64,000 bases of DNA from Notolepis coatsorum (Eukaryota; Chordata; Actinopteri; Aulopiformes; Paralepididae). The translations under genes were made by a program, and so were the position numbers. This document shows, in pieces, positions 57,401 to 63,762 of this stretch. Under the pieces are notes generated by a model, which did not search any database, was not told the origin of the DNA, and saw nothing but the letters and a program-made list of their open reading frames with translations. Position 1 is the stretch's first letter. Each line of letters begins with the position of its first letter. The stretch covers positions 12,267,500-12,331,499 of the forward strand of contig OZ020593.1 of the NCBI GenBank assembly GCA_963971535.1, written 5' to 3'.

Positions 57401-59146
57401 AAAAGAAATTCAAAAGTAATAAAAAAAATTAAGAAACTTACATTATGTGAAAAGCAAATGGATTACGTTTCCGATTGCAATTTCAATGAGGTAGTTAGTG
57501 ATCTCTTAACAGATAACATTTGTAAAGTAAGCGCCTCCACCATGTCAGTGGGTTTGTATACTCACTCAGTCCTGGAATATTCATAATCTACGTCCACTCT
57601 CGCCATGGCGTCATTCACGGCGCTCTGGATGAAGCCCCGTCTTAAGAGTGCTTCTGCATCTGCATCAACATTTGTTACTTTTCAATCATCACTCACCTGT
57701 ATCACTCACATACATTCATTATAGTATTACAAAACCTATTCTGAAATGTTGCCACTGAAATTTCACAAGCTTCTCAGTAATAATCCTATCTAATTAATTA
57801 GACATAACTTTACCAAGTGATTGCAGTAGGGGTAGGAACACCGATTGCTATTTAATAAGAAATGGACATATGATTCACATTCACTCATTATGCACATAAT
57901 TATGTCAGTATCTGTGGAAAGATGCCCAATGCATTTGTCATTATGTCACATTGTTATCTTAACAATTAGCCATCTAGCCAACAATTCCTTCAATTAATAA
58001 CCTCCTGTGATTGGAATTCTTCAGATGAACCATGCAAGTCAGTTTTTAGGTTTAAAACATGCCAACATTTTGGGAAATTAGCTCATCTTCTCCAGAGAGA
58101 GATAAGAAGATAGATACCAGTTTCCTCAGCTATCTGGCTGCATGTTAGCATAGCACAATGAATGGAAGCAGACATGACCGGTTTAGCCTTCGGGGAAAGG
58201 CGCTAGTTGGACAATGCCTAGGCTAACCGGTCATGTCGGCTTCCATTCATTGTGCTAAGCTATAGGCTAACATGCAGCCAGATAGCACGCACAGAGAGAA
58301 AACTCGTATCCATCTTCTTGTCTCTCTGGAGAAGACGGTAAGCTAATTTCCCAAAATGTTGGTGTGTTCCTTTAAATTGAATGAGCTCAAGGTGGCAAGT
58401 TAAGCGTTATCGTCGTTAATCGAAAGGGTTAACCCTTTCATTGCGACAATACAGAAGGTTAACCCTTTCACTACCACACGGCAAAGGGTTAATCCTTTCA
58501 CATCCACACTACAGAAGGATAACCCTTTCACAAGGGTTAACCGTCTGTGGTAGTGAAATGTTAACTCTCTGTAGTGTGGTAGTGAAAGGTTAACCTTCTG
58601 TAGTGTGGTAGTGAAAGGTTAACCTTCTGTAGTGTGGTAGTGAAAGGTTAACCTTCTGTAGGGTGGTAGTGAAAGGTTAACCTTCTGTAGGGTGGTAGTG
58701 AAAGGTTAACTCTCTGTAGTGTGGTAGTGAAAGGTTAACCTTCTGTAGTGTGGTAGTGAAAGGTTAACCTTCTGTAGTGTGGTAGTGAAAGGTTAACCTT
58801 CTGTAGTGTGGTAGTGAAAGGTTAACCTTCTGTAGTGTGGTTGTGAAAGGTTAACCTTCTGTAGTGTGGTAGTGAAAGGTTAACCTTCTGTAGTGTGGTA
58901 GTGAAAGGTTAACCTTCTGTAGGGTGGTAGTGAAAGGGTTAAAGACAGGTGCTGCTCTCGGAGCCTGTGACACATTCACACTGAAAGTGATTGGATTGAC
59001 TTTACGACTTACTTGTCTCAAGGATTCGCTTAGTTTACATACAGCTAGAAAGCAAGATGCTATAGGTATGGCTTACCTGCTGCATTGACCTGACTGAGCG
59101 AGCACAAATACAGGGCCGTAGCCAGCAGGCATGGAAAACATTTCAT
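33117..59146 (-). CDS. mpx: Animal heme peroxidase (myelo-/eosinophil-peroxidase type) with C-terminal C1q-like domain, 14 coding exons
   Basis: A secreted or granule heme peroxidase that uses H2O2 to oxidise halides or thiocyanate. Exons in transcript order: 59146-59077, 57653-57566, 57270-57086, 56213-56060, 55225-55096, 52923-52723, 52338-51978, 49030-48870, 47332-47199, 46548-46424, 43182-43012, 41937-41700, 33737-33541, 33470-33117. All phases agree through exon 13 (738 codons). Visible are a signal peptide, a propeptide, distal FGQWTDHDL (Gln, heme-linked Asp, distal His), a Ca-loop region [18 protein letters not shown] (Arg and heme-ester Glu kept; Asn where MPO has its sulfonium Met), proximal FAHLMVQP and the GYNKW Asn. 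The Asn makes it more like EPX chemically. The last exon encodes a C1q-like fold but has three indels as assembled. The intron at 46549-47198 is a transposon. An epx name is equally possible. Confidence 0.92.
33541..33737 (-). CDS. mpx: Peroxidase exon 13: end of catalytic domain
   Basis: 197 nt; [65 protein letters not shown] plus G. Mammalian MPO/EPX stop soon after the corresponding L.L..W, but here a strong donor (AATG|GTGAGT) follows and the gene continues. A 33773-33850 repeat begins 35 bp upstream of the acceptor. Confidence 0.95.
33773..34175. repeat. Fold-back derivative of the TAGCCCCTTT element
   Basis: Starts tagccccttt cgtgactgtg like the element at 61247. 33920-34165 is a long hairpin: aacattttaaat...tataaactggtcaacactgc pairs with gcagtgttgaccagtttata...atttaaaatgtt, with a ~30-bp centre near 34040. 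Relative at 61390-61620. Confidence 0.75.
34176..35030. other. Peroxidase intron, unassigned with repeat pieces
   Basis: 34617-34965 contains tgtaccgtaccgaac-type repeats resembling an ATCGG/GTACCG hAT-like element (left aggggtgtaaaggtaca, right gtgtaccgttacacccct, an inverted pair). The rest is not recognised. Confidence 0.45.
35685..37305 (-). pseudogene. LINE (L2/CR1-like) reverse transcriptase fragment inside the PLE
   Basis: Antisense to the PLE. RT part: [60 protein letters not shown]. After an internal deletion the C-terminal part continues [61 protein letters not shown]. The FADD block is missing, so the copy is defective. The upstream 36750-37300 part is more degraded LINE. Confidence 0.88.
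37492..38356. mobile_element. TTAA element (piggyBac-like) inside the PLE
   Basis: TTAA at 37488-37491 and 38357-38360; inverted ends CACTTTGAGTGCC / GGCACTGAAAGTG. Removing it with one TTAA joins PLE sequence directly (…accattaaggcttgtgacaa), which reads [10 protein letters not shown]. No transposase. Confidence 0.88.
38550..39510 (+). pseudogene. PLE reverse transcriptase, frameshifted
   Basis: [20 protein letters not shown], then [30 protein letters not shown]...[28 protein letters not shown], then in a shifted frame [13 protein letters not shown] (the catalytic DD) and [45 protein letters not shown] and FLDV...IYRKP...SHHP are Penelope RT signatures. Breaks occur near 38775 (a 22-bp tandem duplication) and near 39040-39080. 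Confidence 0.88.
39870..40059 (+). pseudogene. PLE GIY-YIG endonuclease remnant
   Basis: Reads [18 protein letters not shown], an in-frame stop, then [36 protein letters not shown]...R...H...I...D..SPVA.HF is the GIY-YIG domain typical of Penelope elements. The domain ends at a TTAA insertion and resumes at 41116. Confidence 0.85.
40064..41111. mobile_element. TTAA element with GGSGAGACACTGCAGG ends inside the PLE
   Basis: TTAA at 40060-40063 and 41112-41115; inverted ends ggggagacactgcaggtgaa / ttcacctgcagtgtctcgcc. Excision rejoins the PLE C terminus. It has internal near-repeats (aatatgcaaatgaggca at about 40193 and 40905) and no coding frame. Confidence 0.88.
41535..41574 (+). ncRNA. Hammerhead ribozyme motif in PLE 3' region
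   Basis: Core CTGATGA at 41540-41546, stem II 41547-41559 (AGGCC-GGAT-GGCT, one G bulged), GAA at 41560-41562, stem III AACGTT 41563-41568 (palindromic, no loop, so likely active only as a dimer), cleavage-site U at 41569. Stem I is GCACA 41535-41539 with TGTGC 41570-41574. Hammerheads with minimal stem III are known from Penelope-like elements. Confidence 0.8.
41700..41937 (-). CDS. mpx: Peroxidase exon 12
   Basis: 238 nt; [79 protein letters not shown]; donor gtaagt. The Asn of GYN corresponds to the Asn that hydrogen-bonds the proximal His in MPO. NNT is a possible glycosylation site. Confidence 0.96.
41938..42437. other. Peroxidase intron with retroposon-like fragment
   Basis: 42205-42427 matches the repeat at 20880-21530 and 27480-27590 (catacagaccctcatttgca, then ccctcaaggggatgaataaa). 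The rest is unassigned. Confidence 0.5.
42438..42973. mobile_element. hAT-like element (GGTTCCCAAA family), copy 1
   Basis: 536 bp, ends caggggttcccaaac / ttgggaaccactg, perfect 8-bp duplication acttagat (42430-42437, 42974-42981). Inverted relatives at 47398-47928 and 48270-48793. It ends 38 bp before the exon 43012-43182. Confidence 0.93.
43012..43182 (-). CDS. mpx: Peroxidase exon 11: GGLDPILRG...QRGRDHGLP
   Basis: 171 nt; [56 protein letters not shown] plus G; donor gtatgg. LDL.ALN.QR.RDHGLPGYN is one of the best conserved animal-peroxidase motifs. Confidence 0.96.
43290..43900 (+). pseudogene. L2-type LINE 3' end
   Basis: [34 protein letters not shown], then in a shifted frame [19 protein letters not shown] stop, followed by gaagtgctatacaaataaag and (ATT)n. 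This is the C-terminal end of an L2-like ORF2, with a duplicated ~100-bp segment (43570 and 43750, tgggatgctagatcctaatg type). Confidence 0.8.
43901..45059. other. Peroxidase intron, unassigned
   Basis: Includes an AG/TC-rich patch with a local duplication (44500-44640: ccctctt-ccttt-ttttt twice). No gene or known element recognised. The open frames here lack domains. Confidence 0.4.
45060..45265. mobile_element. GTCGACTA-family element rearranged as a hairpin
   Basis: ggatcattccatttgggctg tggggggtgctt...gtctga is followed after ~15 bp by its exact inverse (tcagacattaagcacccccc acagcccaaatggaatgat). The right end is ccttagtcggggacaggccta. Confidence 0.8.
45274..45775. repeat. 39/51-bp minisatellite
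   Basis: About ten units of cacagcatctagatctgcca acttcatat, with or without acatttcatat, then aaacactgtt. The 12-bp insertion (acatttcatat) defines the long unit, which takes over the right part of the array. Confidence 0.93.
45788..46080 (+). mobile_element. tRNA-headed SINE (V-SINE-like)
   Basis: Head gctttggctcaggggtagag, box B ggttcgaatcccgct, middle gtgtccttgggcaagacact taac, tail agcgctatataaatgcacca. Classic fish V-SINE layout. Confidence 0.82.
46085..46423. repeat. Intron with retroposon-like repeat
   Basis: 46085-46340 resembles 47940-48245 (agagtaggtaagggatatgt acagat...). Shared with the 399-935 family. No gene. Confidence 0.5.
46424..46548 (-). CDS. mpx: Peroxidase exon 10: proximal histidine
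   Basis: 125 nt; begins with the G that completes Arg, then [40 protein letters not shown] and E. FAH holds the proximal heme-ligand histidine. Deleting the upstream intron joins TAAY-R-FAH without any gained or lost base, matching NVF..A.R.GH...QPF of the family. Donor gtatag. Confidence 0.95.
46556..47197. mobile_element. hAT-like element that constitutes a peroxidase intron
   Basis: 642 bp with terminal inverted repeats TAGAGCCATATGRAA at both ends, flanked by perfect 8-bp direct repeats cctgtagg (46548-46555 and 47198-47205). It has no coding capacity; the right end is rich in gattccgcgattccg-type repeats. On the - strand the first duplication supplies CAG|G before the TAGAG end (5' splice site CAG|GTAGAG). 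The second supplies the CCTACAG|G acceptor, preceded by CTCTA from the element, with a CTGAT branch-like motif (A at 46571) 22 nt before the junction. Confidence 0.93.
47199..47332 (-). CDS. mpx: Peroxidase exon 9, upstream half
   Basis: 134 nt; [40 protein letters not shown] and TAAY plus AG of a split Arg codon. The 3' end is the CCTACAG of an 8-bp target-site duplication, and the donor is CAG|GTAGAG, where T is the first transposon base. Confidence 0.94.
47398..47928. mobile_element. hAT-like element (GGTTCCCAAA family), copy 2
   Basis: 531 bp, cagtggttcccaaagtcggg ... gggaacccctg, perfect 8-bp duplication gcttaggt (47390-47397, 47929-47936). About 90% alike to copy 3 just downstream. Confidence 0.93.
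48270..48793. mobile_element. hAT-like element (GGTTCCCAAA family), copy 3
   Basis: Same orientation as copy 2. The left end is eroded (tatatggttcccaaagtc), and the target duplication is imperfect (gagtatat/gactatag). It keeps the gagcagccacgggagggc segment missing from copy 2. Confidence 0.85.
48870..49030 (-). CDS. mpx: Peroxidase exon 8: heme-ester Glu and LREHNR
   Basis: 161 nt; [41 protein letters not shown] and [13 protein letters not shown]; donor gtgagt. The Arg and Glu that contact heme in MPO (R-S-S-E-M) are present as R-C-N-E-N. The Met that forms the MPO sulfonium bond is Asn here. Confidence 0.95.
49183..50095. mobile_element. TTAA element (piggyBac-like)
   Basis: TTAA at 49179-49182 and 50096-50099, ends CCCTTTAATCGCCA / TGGCAGAGAAAGGG. 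The ends match the consensus of the head-to-head TTAA arrays (TTAACCCTTTCACTGCCA), linking the two kinds of element. A short tandem repeat (cgccgtaacacgtca twice) lies near the left end. Confidence 0.82.
50135..51457. mobile_element. Unclassified 1.3-kb element with ~110-bp terminal inverted repeats
   Basis: The left arm ctcagcgtcattagtgcaca...acctaccaacatccgtctgg...ccgccacctat is the inverse of the right arm at 51340-51457. The interior is unusually GC-rich. On the - strand a frame at 51199-50735 begins [20 protein letters not shown] and is Arg/Ser/Pro-rich, resembling a gag-like protein fragment. The right arm has a TATA-like cttatatagg. DIRS-like origin is possible but unproven. Confidence 0.6.
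51978..52338 (-). CDS. mpx: Peroxidase exon 7
   Basis: 361 nt; [60 protein letters not shown] and on to EVPCFLAG; donor gtgaga. Strong match to the large MPO exon (C.PFFRS.PAC, R.Q.N..T.F.D....YG.E). A possible N-glycosylation sequon NRT lies near the end. Confidence 0.96.
52560..52690. repeat. GT/CATG-rich low-complexity tract
   Basis: gtgtatgtgtatgtgtgtgc...catgcatgcatgagtgtgtg; simple sequence 30 bp after the donor of the exon 52723-52923. Confidence 0.85.
52723..52923 (-). CDS. mpx: Peroxidase exon 6: distal heme site
   Basis: 201 nt, phase 0 to 0, donor gtcagt. [67 protein letters not shown]. It holds the distal Gln-x-x-Asp-His (heme-ester Asp and distal His) and the calcium-loop segment. 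Confidence 0.96.
53147..53610 (+). mobile_element. tRNA-headed SINE, family 1, copy 4
   Basis: gcggctgggtggcgcagcgg, box B gggtttgaatccgg, body acagcgactcctacaggtcg, A-rich end. Short flanking repeats aataaataaaaacaatagca at about 53125 and 53630 may be its target duplication. Confidence 0.9.
53640..54575 (+). pseudogene. LINE reverse-transcriptase fragment
   Basis: Reads [32 protein letters not shown], then after a G run [37 protein letters not shown] and [26 protein letters not shown]...NAKKS..I...YLG..I.D is the RT palm/thumb of a non-LTR element. The catalytic FADD is lost, and a ~17-bp duplication (tgctgtagttcaaaatat) adds a repeat. Ends with a TTGATTGA-type tail. Confidence 0.85.
54576..55095. 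other. Peroxidase intron, unassigned
   Basis: AT-rich, no element or gene recognised. Confidence 0.4.
55096..55225 (-). CDS. mpx: Peroxidase exon 5: WLPAEY motif
   Basis: 130 nt; [21 protein letters not shown], then [26 protein letters not shown]...G..N..F.RWLPAEY.DG is a family signature near the start of the mature enzyme. Ends in phase 0, donor gtatac. Confidence 0.94.
55312..55690. mobile_element. GTCGACTA-family hAT-like element, decayed copy
   Basis: tagggctgtccccgactaag...ccatttgggctgtggggggt... as in 19240-19723. The right end merges into array c (ttcggtcgataatacagaagg). Confidence 0.75.
55703..55934. mobile_element. TTAA-bounded head-to-head element c
   Basis: Two forward units (ttaagcctttcacaaccaca, ttaaccctttcactaccaca) on the left, one reverse unit (gtgtggtagtgaaagggtta a) on the right, and between them ~150 bp also found inverted at 14815-14965. 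This is the array type with real cargo between the arms. Confidence 0.8.
56060..56213 (-). CDS. mpx: Peroxidase exon 4, with a 21-nt internal tandem duplication
   Basis: 154 nt; [20 protein letters not shown], then [20 protein letters not shown] and [11 protein letters not shown]; donor gtgcgg. Aligns with the ...GC...C...DKYR.I.G.CNNR region of MPO. The PNVDKA unit occurs twice, adding about seven residues between the cysteine and DKYR. The nucleotide copies (around 56094-56138) are nearly identical, suggesting a recent duplication. Confidence 0.92.
56586..57045 (+). mobile_element. tRNA-headed SINE, family 1 (CTACGTGGCGTAG subfamily), copy 5
   Basis: gcggctacgtggcgtagtgg, box B gttcgagcccagcg; almost identical to 63288-63762 apart from a deletion (cccacgcgttactcctcgcc) in its body, so the subfamily is young. 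Confidence 0.92.
57086..57270 (-). CDS. mpx: Peroxidase exon 3: propeptide
   Basis: 185 nt; [20 protein letters not shown], then [20 protein letters not shown] and [13 protein letters not shown]...NATG. The KQP...TRTAVRAA.Y motif is the propeptide signature of MPO/EPX. A SINE ends about 35 bp from the donor. Confidence 0.93.
57566..57653 (-). CDS. mpx: Peroxidase exon 2: propeptide start
   Basis: 88 nt, reads [21 protein letters not shown] and VDYEYSRT; donor gtgagt. The acceptor side carries ATGCAG twice in tandem, so splicing six nt upstream (57659) would add two residues (D-A) in frame. I chose the inner site arbitrarily. Confidence 0.82.
57660..58045. other. Peroxidase intron, unassigned
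   Basis: AT-rich, no recognised feature. Confidence 0.4.
58060..58366. repeat. Fold-back (long inverted repeat) element
   Basis: Left arm ccaacattttgggaaattag...gcatgttagcatagcacaat gaatggaagc pairs with gcttccattcattgtgctaa...ctaatttcccaaaatgttgg over about 140 bp per arm, centred near 58205 (aaaggcgctagttggaca). Confidence 0.9.
58429..58942. mobile_element. TTAA-bounded head-to-head array d (largest)
   Basis: About four forward units (ttaaccctttcactaccaca etc.), a palindromic turn at 58525-58545 (ccctttcacaagggttaacc), then about 14 reverse units of a ~28-bp period (gtgtggtagtgaaaggttaa ccttctgta), ending in TTAA at 58939-58942. Confidence 0.85.
59077..59146 (-). CDS. mpx: Peroxidase exon 1: start codon and signal peptide
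   Basis: ATG at 59146-59144, then [22 protein letters not shown]: a short basic n-region, a hydrophobic core and small residues at the end, a normal secretory signal. The donor is gtaagc. Just before the ATG the sequence tttgtgtttcag could be an acceptor, so an upstream non-coding exon is possible. Alternatively the TATTTAT near 59203 could serve a nearby promoter. Confidence 0.85.
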
Positions 59147-59704
59147 CTTTCTGAAACACAAATTGTCTCCTGTCAGACACACACTATCAAGTCATCCGTC
59201 ATAAATACAAGGTTGCTTGCCAACAAAACCTTTCTACTAAATGACTTCTTCACTTCCCGCGAACTGGACTTTATGCTTCTCATTAGAGACCTCTCTGGTC
59301 CAAACGCAGCAAAACACTCCAACGGCCCAATGACTCCACGCGCGCTCTCAGACGCACGTGTAGGCTATTGCGCAATCAATCAGGTATGGGTGACGGAGAG
59401 GTCTCGCGGTTTTTTACCGCACAAGGACACATAACTATTAAGGGAAGGAAACTAGACACTAAACAGTAAACACTAACACTCAGGCAGGAATAAACATTGT
59501 AACATAACAACACTGGGAAAAAGGGCTAGACTGTCTAGGACATCTGAACATACTGGGAAGAACACAGGACCGCTAGCAAATATACAGGGAATACAATAGA
59601 AATTACAGTCAGCAGGTTCCAGAGACACTCGCCTGCAGTACCACAAACAGAGCGCCAGGGGGTGACAGCTGATAGTCTGTGTTCAGGTAGTTCAGATTAT
59701 GACA
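59147..59704. other. mpx: Upstream region of the peroxidase gene
   Basis: Probable 5'UTR/promoter. On the - strand a TATTTAT lies near 59203, about 55-60 bp before the ATG. No other element is clear. The open frame at 59213-59434 has no recognisable domain. Confidence 0.4.
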
Positions 59705-60285
59705 GTAGGCAGTGTGATCACAGGTGCAGATGAGGGTCTGTCTGCCTATCATGCCCTACCTCTGTGATAGTCTATCTCCCAATAATAGACTAAAACAAAA
59801 TGCAACATGAATTTACTTCAAATCAAATAACCCGACACGGTCAAAAACGTGTATGCTTCCTCCAACACCTATAGTCAAACAAAAACCCTGATTATATTGA
59901 CCCTGGGCCCTGACCTGACCCCATGACCTGTGACCCCATGACCGTGGCACTGTGGCAAGTGGTGGGAAGTTTACAAAACAGCATAAATAAAAATTATGAC
60001 ACACATGGCTCTTACAGATGATGCATTTGGTGCCCTGTTCACATAAGTCAAGTTAATGTGAGTAGAGTTGATTATTATGGAATGTTTTTGACGTTATAAA
60101 TAACATCTTTAATGGACACCTGCTAGAGCACTGAGGTCAGGTCTAGGCTAAAGACTAAAGACTTGTATCTACAGTGTAGCCTGCTGTGTTAAAACCTTTA
60201 CAATGCTGGCATACAATGAATATGTTATCTGTAATTGCTGACTGCAAATAACAGTATATCTGTGGTGCAAATGTAACTATATAAA
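59705..60285. repeat. Duplicated blocks B and C, copy 2
   Basis: 59705-60145 matches 31315-31740; 60165-60285 matches 32517-32615. The L2 fragment that separates B and C in copy 1 is absent here. Confidence 0.92.
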
Positions 60286-60424
60286 CCCCCCCCCCCTATT
60301 TCTTTTAAAGATTATTCACAACTACTCTTAACAGTAATTTACTTTTGAATGAGATGCTACATCTTATTAGACTTCCAAGTCAGTAGATGGCGCTCCTACG
60401 CTCCTGTGAGTGATAGAGGAAGAA

Positions 60425-61210
60425 TAAGAACTTTGAAAATGGTATACTTTTATGGAGTAGAATAATTTTTGGAGCGAAATAAAACTATTGAAATCGTTTT
60501 TACTTGAGAATGTTCCTATATGAATAGACTCTTCTTTAGTATTTACTCACCCATGATTTATGTCCTTTCACATGACAAATAATCACAAATGACACAACTA
60601 TTACACAGCTATAGTTGTATTTCATTACACAAGTTCTAAATGGTCCTATGAACAGACATAAGAAAGCGATATATTTAGCTCATGTTTAGAATTTATATTC
60701 GTTTTAGAAATTCCTACTACTATGAATGTCAAGGTCACAAAGGGCTTTTAGACTCATTAAAATGGAGGGAGAAAACTCACTTAAACTTGCAACTTGGAAG
60801 ATCCTTTGGAAATTAAATTAGCATTTTACATTTAGTAATTTAGCTGACTCTTTTAAACCAAAGCGACTTACAAGTTGTGTACAAGTCAGCAGGAAGGGAA
60901 GGAACTCTGGCAGCGAAGGGTAAGTAAGATTGTTCATCAAACAGTGTCGAACTTGAGTGCTACAGTCTTGAATGCATAGTAGTATAGACATAATAATATA
61001 ATATATATATAATAGGTAGTGTGGCAGAATCCTTTTGCTTTACCCAAACACTATCTTAGTTCACACCTAAGTGAGAACTGTTAGGCAGGGACTACAGATG
61101 AAAACTAGCTCATTAGCTAATTCTGGCACATTTACATTGATGTGGAAACTGAATATGTTGATTAATGTGCGCTGTCCCTGGGTAAAATAATAAATAAACT
61201 TAAACTTAGA
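60425..61210. repeat. Duplicated block A, copy 2
   Basis: Matches 30055-30845, including the AATAAA signals assigned to slc4a4. In this copy A follows B and C; in copy 1 A precedes them. Confidence 0.93.
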
Positions 61211-61617
61211 GGCAAGGAGCTACGGCCCCCGCCCCTCTCTCTACTTTAGCCCCTTTCAGGACTGATGCACGCTAACATGGTTGGACGAGTTAATACACCG
61301 TCCCTTATACGACCATTGAAAAACCCTATAATTAAGTCTGTCTCGCTTTTCTCTATCAAAACGCTTGTCGTACAGGTGTCGCAAAGAAAGGTGTCGCAAA
61401 GAAACTCACAGTTGCACGAGGGTCAGCGCAGGCGCATCAGGCACCCAAAGCCGGAAATAAAGCCGTGTTGACCAGTTTATAAAACTTATTTAAAATGTTT
61501 ATTAGCAACACCGAGCTTTCAAACCCTAGCGTTTGTCTGTCCGAAACCCTTGTGCAACTGTGAGTACCTTTGAAATGTCTTTGCGACACCTGTACGACAA
61601 GCGTTTTGATAGAGAAA

Positions 61618-61945
61618 AGTGGTGGCCTAAAGGTTAGAGAAGCGGGTTTGTGACCGGAAGGTCGCCGGTTTGATCCCCCGTACCAGCAGGACAAATCTGG
61701 GCTTGCGAAGTGAATTAAATAACTCTCTCCCATCCCCTTAACACCAACCGCTGAAGTGCCCTTGAGCAAGGCACTTAACCCCCAACTGCTCCAGTGGAGT
61801 TGCTCAGTGGCCAATGGTGTACGACTGGTTGTACTGGGCGGCTCCCAGGTGTGAATGGAACTGTGTGAATGTGAAGAAGCAGGGCGTAGCTGAAAAAGAG
61901 CATCTGTGCTCAGAGAACCTACCCTGGGTAAATAAAGGTAAAAAA
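61618..61945 (+). mobile_element. tRNA-headed SINE, family 4
   Basis: gtggcctaaaggttagagaa head, box B ccggtttgatcccc, then cccttgagcaaggcacttaa cccccaactgctcc. Resembles fish SINEs mobilised by L2-type LINEs. Confidence 0.75.
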
Positions 61946-61995
61946 AAATTGTTAATTGTAGGATTTTTCAATGGTCGTATAAGGGACAGTGTATT

Positions 61996-62576
61996 TGTGA
62001 CGGATCATACTGGGTCTGCGTTGTGTTTGATGTTAAATGAGAATGTCCCGAGGGGGAGTCGAACAGGGGGCTCCCGCGTCGCGGGCGACGACACAGACCG
62101 CTGCACTAAGAAGTGAATTCACTCCTAACTACCGTACCTATGCGTCTGTTAACCCTGTTATGGGGAAGTGAGTTTAATTTACCAGCCCGCACTGCCACAG
62201 TCACTCGTCAACACACCTGTTTCCGTGACTGTGGACATACCCACGGGCTTCCCCGTTACACTCACCTCCCTAAACTCACGCCCCTCAGGACATCCGGGTC
62301 ACGGCACCACTGTGACGGATCATACTGGGTCTGCGTTGTGTTTGATGTTAAATGAGAATGTCCCGAGGGGGAGTCGAACAGGGGGCTCCCGCGTCGCGGG
62401 CGACGACACAGGCCGCTGCACTAAGAAGTGAATTCACTCCTGACTACCGTACCTATGCGTCTGTTAACCCTGTTATGAGGAAGTGAGTTTAATTTACCAG
62501 CCCGCACTGCCACAGTCACTCGTCAACACACCTGTTTCCGTGACTGTGGACATACCCACGGGCTTCCCCGTTACAT
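61996..62576. repeat. 314-bp tandem duplication with antisense tRNA-like head
   Basis: tgtgacggatcatactgggt ... occurs at 61996 and 62310. Each copy has gagtcgaacagggggctccc gcgtcgcgggcgacgacaca, which on the - strand reads as a tRNA-like A box (tagtgcagcggtc) and B box (tgttcgactcc). A diverged third tRNA-like copy is at 62645-62715. Confidence 0.85.
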
Positions 62577-62931
62577 ATTCACTCGTCCAACCATGTTGGC
62601 GTGTGTAGCCGGTACAACGCTGTACCTGCGAAACACTTCGACCATGCCTTGAGTGGGAGTCGAACCCCGGGCGTCCGCACTGCGGGCGACATCACAAACC
62701 GCTGTGCCAAGAAAGGGTATCCTCTCTAAGCGCTCAGTTTGGATGCCTCTGGGGAGTGAGTTTTACTTCTATGTACCGTAGTCACACTATCGCGGTACAT
62801 ATCCGTTACACGTGCATCACAGTCCCGAAAGGGGCTATCTACTTAAACTCATCGTCTCCTCCTCTTCATCAGTGTCTCATAGCTGGCCACGATGAGAGCA
62901 GTGAGCACCCCTCTCAGCCAAGGCTCATTTA

Positions 62932-63762
62932 ACCTACATTGTACTTTGTATTAAATAGTTTTTACAATTAAACCTATTTTGATCAGAAGATCCATCTCGG
63001 ATATAATTGATGAACACAATCCACCACAGTAGTAATATAGGCACGGTAGTCGGTAGATTACTTAGTAGCAAAGTGCTTGATGGTAAAAGACCGTACAAAG
63101 TTTACTTTTTAATTATTATTTGAAACGGCATCTGTGCATCTCTAATAAGCATCCCTATTATTCACAAGCTCCGTGTATAGGCTGAGAGCCGAGCCCGCAG
63201 GTCAAGACGGCTAATAAGATACTATTATCGGCATCATCACCTCCGCCTTCGCTGAGTGGAGCGGTAAACAATTAAATGAGAAGCGTGGCGGCTACGTGGC
63301 GTAGTGGGCAAGGCGCTCGCCACGAATGCGGAGACGCTGGGATCGTCAGTTCGAGCCCAGCGCTCCACATTGCTTTCAGTTTAGCTGGTCGTTCATACTA
63401 ATACACATTGGCCGTATTAGGGGGTGGGAAACTGATGGGTGGGGATCGGGCGTTGTGGACAGCGACTCCTACAGGTCGGTTGGTGCGCCTGCGCAGTAGA
63501 ATCAGGAAGTGTCGGGGGCAGCGTGAGCCTCCCACGCGTTACTCCTCGCCACTGAGAGATCGAGCTACGCAGGTGAAAAAGATGCGACTGCTGTTACCTC
63601 AAGTACCGGAGGGGACTTGTGCTATGTATGACTTAGTCCACATTGCAGCCGGCTTGTGGGAGGCAAGAAACAGCGTTCGTGACAGGGGAGGGTTGAATTG
63701 GATGATACGAAATTGGGATGGGAGAAAATATAGAAAATGGGAGAAAAAGTGGATCAAAAAAA
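62932..63762. repeat. About 834-bp direct repeat unit containing SINE copy 6
   Basis: aacctacattgtactttgta...gatcagaagatccatctcgg at 62932 recurs at 63766 and continues to the window end with over 90% identity. Between the copies lies SINE family 1 copy 6 (63288-63762), so the duplication may have formed around the SINE. Confidence 0.88.
63288..63762 (+). mobile_element. tRNA-headed SINE, family 1, copy 6
   Basis: ggcggctacgtggcgtagtg head, box B gttcgagcccagcg, ends in poly-A before the second direct repeat. The most complete member of the CTACGTGGCGTAG subfamily. Confidence 0.93.

Larger units (their letters stand above)
61247..62837. mobile_element. hAT-like element with TAGCCCCTTTC ends
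   Basis: Left tagcccctttcaggactgat gcacg, right cgtgcatcacagtcccgaaa ggggcta; flanks tctactt on both sides (61240-61246, 62838-62844). It contains a SINE (61618-61940) and a 314-bp tandem duplication. No transposase. Confidence 0.78.
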
